Part shown: positions 58,054-64,000 of the stretch, piece by piece
How the letters are laid out: each line of letters opens with the position of its first letter
Numbering within the stretch: position 1 is the stretch's first letter
NCBI GenBank assembly: GCA_021234155.1
Contig: JAJEKV010000003.1
Location: 33,523,166-33,587,165, forward strand
DNA: 64,000 bases
Direction of reading: 5' to 3'
Source: Isoetes taiwanensis
Lineage: Eukaryota > Streptophyta > Lycopodiopsida > Isoetales > Isoetaceae
The notes under the pieces: generated by a model
The model's input: only the letters and a program-made list of their open reading frames with translations
Told to the model about the DNA's origin: nothing
The model's database searches: none
Program-made: the position numbers and the translations under genes

Positions 58054-59086
58054 TGTACAAATTCAAATATTATGAATATATGTATCAAAGTTTTTGTTCA
58101 TTGCACATGAGTACTCTGTTTTTACTATCTTTCTTATTGGTACAATTATGAGTGTGTATACATAATTAAGTGATCTTCATTTGCTTTGTAGATGAATGGA
58201 CTGAAACACAAAAGACTATTAAGAAACTAAGAGATAGAGTTCTGCTGCACCAGAGAGGTAATACAAACCAACACAAGTTGCAAGTACATAGGGTTGGGGA
58301 CCGATTATCGCCTCTATCTTCACTGTTCGGACTTTGGGAAAAGGTTGGCCATATTGAAAATTATGAGGAACGCGAGCAACCATGAAATGTATATTGGCAA
58401 AGCAAATCACTTTTTGCACAACCCTTTGGGAAGGCACGTAACGGTCCGGAAGATGCACCATGTAGGATGGAAAGATTCGCCCAGTGGCACATGCTATAGA
58501 AACCGCATGGACTCATTGCTTTAGAGGATATCTCTTGACCTCTTGGCGGGGCTGGAAGACATGATGCAATAGTCATAAGATATCAGGCTCCCTACGACAT
58601 TTTGAAGCTAGGCCATGAATTATGAGCCATGCTCATTTTCAGGTGTGTTGTATTTATGTCCACAATATAAAATATATCAACCATTTGTACATGAAAACCT
58701 GTCCATTTCTTATCTTTGCCATGACAAAACTATTTTTAATGTTTATGCAATTCAACTTTCTTATGTTCAATTCTAATCAACTTACACTTAACAAATTTTA
58801 TAATATTTTCGAATGTATTAACAGATGTACATAAGATGTACATGTGTTGTACATCTTATGTACATTTATGTACCTAATGCACTTCTGAAGTAGTCCATGT
58901 CATGTACAATGAAAATTTGTTCAGTTCTTATCTTTTATATGAACAAAGTATTACAATATTTTTGGAAAGTACCCGCAGTCGACTTAGTCCATGTCATCTA
59001 CAATTCTTTGGAAGTTGTGATAACAATGTCTCATGGACTTCATCCGGCAAGTGAAATCTTTGTGCTTGCCCCCTTCAGCTTGTGTT
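58054..59086. other. Spacer between the two convergent genes
   Basis: It contains an exon-like stretch (58,190-58,258: EWTETQKTIKKLRDRVLLHQ) and a plus frame at 58,294-58,524 of unknown nature, then TGTACAT-rich AT DNA. No known domain. Confidence 0.4.
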
Positions 59087-60511
59087 TTACTTTCTTGAAT
59101 GGGATTCGAACCCCAAAACATTCTTAGTAGGAAGCAGTTTATACTTATTGTGGCAGCATGGGATTAGTTCATAATATTGTCCTTCAATGACACTAGTGCC
59201 AGCAGAGTATTCATTTCCATAGTCATCAATTGAATCTTCTTCCAATGCATGCTTTTCCCTGGTGCACATGAGAACATATTATGAAACACCTTCCACATTG
59301 TCATACGATTTCTTTTGCAAAAGACACAAATACATCCGAAACTCCTATAAAGTGTCATCTAAACCGCCTCGTCTTCGTGATACAAAACATCCACATCGTT
59401 TTCGGCTTCACCACGAGAGACAATATGATCTGTGGGCTCCAAACTTTTTAGAGACCATTCTCCACAATGTTTAATGTTCTCACAATTCAACCAATTGAAG
59501 TTCATGCAAGCATCACAAAAGCACGAGTGTGGTCTGCATAGCAACTTTGTTGGATCTGCTGGGTTTATAGTTGACATAGAATGTATCTGCTGAGTACCAG
59601 GTAAAATCTTGCAATTGAAAGCTTCCTGCCTGTTCACATCTGTTTTTCCAACCTCCCAAAACACCCTTTCACAATCCGATACCTTGGCCCTTAAAACTGC
59701 ACAAGCTGTTGCTACACTGCCATCCAATCGGGCATCCCATTTTGTTTTTCTCCGGCTCTCAAGCCACAACTTTGCTATACCACCTGCCGCCATCATGTGT
59801 GCCTTTCCCATGGCCAGATCCAAAGAAATTCCATATCACTCGAATTTTATTTTCAACATGGTATCTACAGATTCCATACCATGCTTGTGCAGATTTGAAT
59901 TGAGATGCACAACCATCCGACCACACATAATGAAGATTTATGTATCCACCTCCATTATTCTTAAGCCACCCCAAATGTAATTTAAAACCATGTTGCACAA
60001 AATGAGTGTCATGCTTCCGCCATCCGAAACATAGAAATGCAATTGCTTTTTTAAGCTTACCTTCTATTTTCATCATTGAAATATGGACCAAAATACTAAT
60101 TTGATCAGATTCCAATGCTTTCGGATTGCACTTCGTGTCCTGGTTTCAATGTGTAGTTCTCGCAAAGTCAACGGACAACACACTATTATCCGGGAGTTTC
60201 TCAACACATCTTTTAAACTGTTTGCTCGCCCAAGATATCTTTGTAAAGTTATGATCGTAAACTTAGCAAGCTGATTTTTCATGTTCTTTAACAAAAGCGG
60301 ATGCTTTGTCATTCGATCAACTAATCTAAGCCTCGAAGAATGTACCTTTTTGGATGGCTCATTGACATATGCATATACTTGCCAGTCGACATTCTGAATT
60401 CCATCTTCCTCGTTTGGACAGATGTCTAATTTCTTCACTCCACATTCATCACATTCACCTTTGATGCATTTTAGTTTATGCCATTCATCCGTGACATATT
60501 TCTCGCAAACT
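59087..60511 (-). pseudogene. SDG-family gene, copy 2, central and C-terminal part
   Basis: From 60,505 down: 'EKYVTDEWHKLKCIKGECDE' + CGVKKLDICPNEEDG (a Cys-rich module), 'KKVHSSRLRLVDRMTKHPLL', and after a frameshift 'SDQISILVHISMMK', 'HDTHFVQHGF', 'LHYVWSDGCASQFKSAQAWY', 'WNFFGSGHGKGTHDGG'. After another frameshift come 'ERVFWEVGKTDVNRQE', 'GTQQIHSM' and the Cys pair region 'CFCDACMNFNWLNC'. The last piece ends at 59,087 (YSAGTSVIEGQYYEL). Motif order equals copy 1. Three or more frameshifts. The gene is interrupted upstream by a fold-back element at 60,512, and an N-terminal exon is at 63.7-64 kb. Confidence 0.82.
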
Positions 60512-61076
60512 GTTTACCTATGTTTGCTTTAGTTAGGGCCCGAAGGGCCCAAATTTTTTTTTAATATAACAATCAACACACAACTACCATTAATATTATT
60601 AACACAAACCATTGCATTTAACACATTTAAATTAAAATCCCCCTTAAACCCCCTTTGGTTTGGGTGCATATTCACACGGGGGGTTACTCCGGGCAACGAG
60701 AGCTGTTGGATGGGCATATTTGCCCTTTATTCCAAGATCTGGACCATACATAGCGATCCTCGTTTGTGGGGTATGCATGTACAAGTTTTTGTGTACTGTA
60801 TATTAAAATTTGCAAAATACTATAAGATTTGAGAGAATGTACTTAATGGTGTTAATTTTGTACATGTATTGTAAATATATTTTTGGGGCTCGCATTGCCC
60901 CTACGTAACCCCGTGTGAATATGCACCCAAACCAAAGGGGTTTAAGGGGATTTTAATTTAAATGTGTTAAATGCAATGGTTTGTGTTAATAATATTAATG
61001 GTAGTTGTGTGTTGATTGTTATATTAAAAAAAATTTGGGCCCTTCGGGCCCTAACTAAAAGCAAACATAGGTAAAC
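60512..61076. mobile_element. Fold-back / MITE-like element, copy 2
   Basis: 565 bp with arms of about 185 bp (60,512-60,700 and 60,889-61,076). The ends read gtttacctatgtttgctt / gcaaacataggtaaac, then 'agttagggcccgaagggccc'. The inner arm carries 'gggtgcatattcacacgggg'. It belongs to the family of 2,098-2,709. It inserted in the minus-strand SDG-family gene right at codons for 'VCEKYV'. Confidence 0.92.
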
Positions 61077-61873
61077 TTTATGGGGGACGATTAGCTTTGT
61101 TTATGTAAGTATGTAAGTGCCAAGAAATATACAAATAGGAGTTTTAATTCCATATCGACATGCGTTTTACAAAGATCAGCCAAATAGGACCGCCTTTTGT
61201 ATCTTACGTCAAGCTTATATTGAATTTCAAATATCCTATTTCATCAAACAAATATCCTATTTCAACATGACAAGTATCATGTATTCAGCATGTGAAAGTT
61301 AGTCATTACATAAATAGTTAAATAGATTCACCTTTCATCTGGGGCAAATCCCGTTTACATTGTTTCAACTACTAGTAGAAGAAAGGAAGTGGAAAATCCG
61401 TTATTCTGCTACCTTGCGATCCTCAAAAGTACCAAGACAAAAAGCGAGAATTTGAAATGTGAACTTTAATTTCAAAGTACAAACTATGAGAATGCATATT
61501 ACAATCATACGTGAAAGTGGATGTAATGAGACAAGATGTTGTGAATAATGGCATATACATTAAGCATTAAGCAGAGGATAAGGAGGTAGCCTTCCAATAT
61601 CACGGAGTCCTCCAGTTAAGATATTAGATTCTAAACTATAGTTTCCAGTCCTATTGTCCAAACAAGTTTCCTATGTCTAAACTATAGTTTCATTGCGGAT
61701 GATGATTTTTTTTTTTGCTACGTGTGGTATCACCCATGCCAAAATAGCTCCATATCCAATAAGGTTGTGAAAAAGGAGAAATACGAGTGTCTCCTGCAGA
61801 GCAAACCATTGAATATGTTCAATCCTCACAAAGCATTAGCAGTCAAGGCAGCTAGAAATTGCATGTGAGTTAC
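61077..61873. other. No recognisable gene
   Basis: AT-rich segment between the fold-back element and the GCN1 exons. No motif recognised. Confidence 0.5.
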
Positions 61874-62525
61874 CTGAATGCTGCTAGGATACTCTTCCAT
61901 AGCCGAAGCCAAGGCACCTGCAAACACCTTGTTTAACATTTAAATTTTCATGAGAAAGTGCTCCCAAAAGACCAAATGGCATAATCATTCCCAAGTTCAT
62001 GACCATAAAGGTCCCACAACTCTTCAAAGAACCTGCGCAATGACCCTCTGTATATATACGAGTATAAATGCAATGGAGTTCTCTTATTCATAATATATAA
62101 ATATAATATAATATAATATTGATGTATATAGCATAGTATATGCAGTTTAACTTCCTAGTTAATATAAACACCTGGTATCCAAATTTTACTTGATCAGGAT
62201 CAAATAATGCAATCCACAAAGTACTCGCTATGAGTGGAACACAAGGGCATGCCCTTTTTGCTAGGACAGGCACATGTTTCACTGCATCCAAACAAGCCGC
62301 TCGGACATGCACATGCTTTGAATACAATCCAGAAAGGACCTGTAAAAGAAAATTACAAGTATTGCTTACATAGTGAGACAAAAGGTATTGCATGTGAAAA
62401 CCTTCACCTCAACTAGTCCACTTGTATTAACCCCACGACATAGTTCACGGAGCATAGGCTTGTTTGTCAATGATTGCAATACCCGCCTCTACCATCTTGG
62501 ATCTGACGGTTCCATTAAGATCAGC
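61874..62525 (-). pseudogene. GCN1/ILITHYIA-type HEAT-repeat gene fragment
   Basis: Three exons with GT/AG borders. Exon 62,408-62,525 encodes 'LTNKPMLRELCRGVNTSGLV'. Exon 62,190-62,339 encodes 'SKHVHVRAACLDAVKHVPVL' and 'ASTLWIALFDPDQ'. Exon 61,874-62,032 encodes 'FFEELWDLYGHELGNDY', 'GALSHENLNVKQ' and 'AGALASAMEEYPSSIQ'. This follows the central region of plant GCN1, the ribosome-bound partner of the GCN2 kinase. Frame breaks exist at the second junction and twice in the last exon. A further candidate ('PVIASVLDIKG', about 63.0 kb) may be an upstream exon. GCN1 is about 2,600 residues, so only a small piece is present. Confidence 0.82.
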
Positions 62526-63605
62526 CTGAAATGGCAACCAGTCCAAACTTCTATGTTGCGGCATAGTTTATACAACGTTGACCAACACATCCAAACATGC
62601 ATAGAGCTTTTATGCATTTTTAATGCCACATGAAGCAATATAAAACAAAGACAAGCTTCTGATTAAAAAATTCTCAGGCTTCTCGCTTTGGACATCAATA
62701 TGCCCAAATAAGATCTTCACTGCGTTTGTCATCTAATTAGGTAACCGAGATGTTGAAGCCACTCTTAAAATGAAGTGTTATGCGATATGCAGTTTCTTCT
62801 CCACAGTTTCTATACATGAAAACAAAGCCAAATATCATTGCTATTTGTCATTCGTTAGCATGTAGAAAAATACACTTCGCAAGGCTTAACAAAAGAAAAT
62901 CCTGTTCATCATGTCAGTTAGCAGAATTGGACTTAGGTTTGATGTGTCAAAGCTAAAATTGCATACCAAAGCCCTTGATATCAAGAACGCTTGCAATTAC
63001 GGGTATATCTCGCTTGAAAGAACATCAAGTAGTCGCATCAAGTGCAAAGGCAACGACTTATCTCCCTACCCAGTTTGGGTCAATTTCACCACTATCTGCA
63101 GGGGAAGATCTCGAGAATAAAGGGAGAACAATGCGGATGATGATCTCGCGGAAAGAACAAGGCCTTCATTTTGCATAATCATCATGTAATGCCCTTTTCG
63201 TCCAATTTGAAGAAGAAGATTTGCTTGTGAGAACAAGATGCATAAAGAATAACCGATACAAAAGAGCTCCATACTATGGCGGGATATTATGGCCCCAAGT
63301 AGGCCGATAAAGTCATTACGTTTGACACCTTTTCAAATTTGAAGGGATGGATCAGGGCTACTAATCTAGCCATCGAGAACCTGGGAAGCCATAGCGAGGA
63401 GAAAACTGCCAGAAATCCCCTTCACCGTGTGTCTCTTCTCTAAATCCCCTTCACTGCACGAACCCTTTAGTTGAACCCTAAAGTTCAATGCCTCGTTGCT
63501 TGCATGGACTGCATAAAATTAAATTAATTAAGTTTTTAAGGAACAAAAAAATGCAAGGCAAAACCATTGCAAAACCATAGATAAAATGTCATTCAAATAT
63601 ATGAA
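62526..63605. other. Possible upstream GCN1 exon; otherwise no recognisable gene
   Basis: On the minus strand near 62,965-63,060 'PVIASVLDIKGFG' resembles the GCN1 text before the exons above, in broken frame. The rest of the stretch shows no motif. Confidence 0.35.
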
Positions 63606-63607
63606 TC

Positions 63608-63735
63608 CAGTGTGCACTCTAGATATACTGATTAGTATGCCTCGTGCATTACGCCCATGAAATCATATAAAAACCATGCCAAAAAGCGTATAAAATCACA
63701 AAGAAAACCCCCTGTTATAATGCTACATATTCAAA
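63608..63735. mobile_element. Truncated copy of the 49.6-kb MITE, inverted
   Basis: It starts 'gtgtgcactctagata' and contains the complement of 'aacagggggttttctttgtg' and 'gaatatgtagcat'. The far inverted end is missing. It abuts the SDG-family exon, whose frame runs into it. Confidence 0.7.
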
Positions 63736-64000
63736 AGTCTTCTTGTTTGTTTGACATACTCCATTGTTTTGCTGGGATGCACAGACACTGCAGCAGCAAG
63801 TGCAATTAACATGTAAGGATCTCCTCATATCATTGAAGGCCTTTATGTACAGATCTGCTTGCTCATGTTTGACACAACAACATGTGTTTCTCTCCTTCAA
63901 TTTCCTTATGCAATCAGGTTTCAGATACTCGAACTGTCGAAGGTGAATTTTGGTATCAGGATTCTGATATACAAACTGTTGATAAAGCTCAGACTGCAAT
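63736..64000 (-). pseudogene. SDG-family gene, copy 2, N-terminal exon (runs off the window)
   Basis: The minus frame reads 'ELYQQFVYQNPDTKIHLRQF', 'EYLKPDCIRKLKERNTCCCV' + KHEQADLY and 'HVNCTCCCSVC'. This Phe...KP...C-x-C..H module precedes the EWHK module in the SDG family, and the latter is found at 60.5 kb, so both belong to one interrupted gene. It continues beyond 64,000. Confidence 0.7.

Noticed and set aside
1-64000. CRISPR array, operons, bacterial ribosome sites
   Set aside because: All evidence is eukaryotic (introns, retroelements); no regularly spaced short repeats with unique spacers.

Overview
The window looks like nuclear DNA of a land plant. Plant gene pieces are present: a starch synthase, a GCN1/ILITHYIA-type HEAT protein, a receptor-like kinase, an amidohydrolase and a 2-oxoglutarate dioxygenase. 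They sit in AT-rich DNA dominated by mobile elements. A DIRS-type element, LINEs with pentanucleotide tails and a Rep-type HUH protein point to a seedless plant (fern or lycophyte) rather than a flowering plant; that placement is inference. Only one gene reads fully open with clean splice sites: the dioxygenase at 35.3-36.5 kb on the minus strand. Almost everything else is broken.

Layout. 0-2.1 kb: no recognisable gene. 2.1-2.7 kb: fold-back element. 2.7-3.2 kb: LINE fragment. 3.4-6.8 kb (+): decayed gene ending in an FCP1/NIF-type phosphatase domain. 7.1-8.7 kb (-): C-terminal part of a transposon-like gene (here 'SDG family', after its WSDGC and HGKG/HDG motifs). That gene is split by a 10.9-kb Ty3/gypsy element (8,671-19,602), and its N-terminal part resumes at 19.6-21.8 kb. 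21.8-22.4 kb: LINE 3' end. 23.8-24.2 kb: starch synthase exons. 24.2-27.3 kb: DIRS-like tyrosine-recombinase retroelement. 27.3-34.8 kb: tandem repeats, a SINE-like unit and one amidohydrolase exon. 34.8-39.9 kb: the dioxygenase, flanked by a 590-bp direct duplication and followed by the first copy of a Rep-bearing segment. 41.9-43.8 kb: two LINE fragments. 43.9-45.7 kb: Helitron Rep remnant. 46.0-49 kb: second copy of the Rep segment, with a fuller HUH Rep reading frame and a SINE insertion. 50.4-51.4 kb: kinase fragment. 51.6-58.1 kb (+): second phosphatase-domain gene with many introns, cut by an L1-like insertion. 59.1-64 kb (-): second SDG-family gene, interrupted by a fold-back element and a segment holding GCN1 exons.

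Two signals stand out. First, the phosphatase-domain gene and the SDG-family gene occur twice in the same convergent arrangement, about 52 kb apart, which suggests one composite mobile or duplicated module. Second, a duplicated segment encodes a protein with a His-Leu-His motif and a later Tyr-x-x-Lys motif, the hallmarks of rolling-circle Rep endonucleases, downstream of about eight iteron-like repeats. It may be a Replitron-like transposon, distinct from the Helitron remnant next to it.
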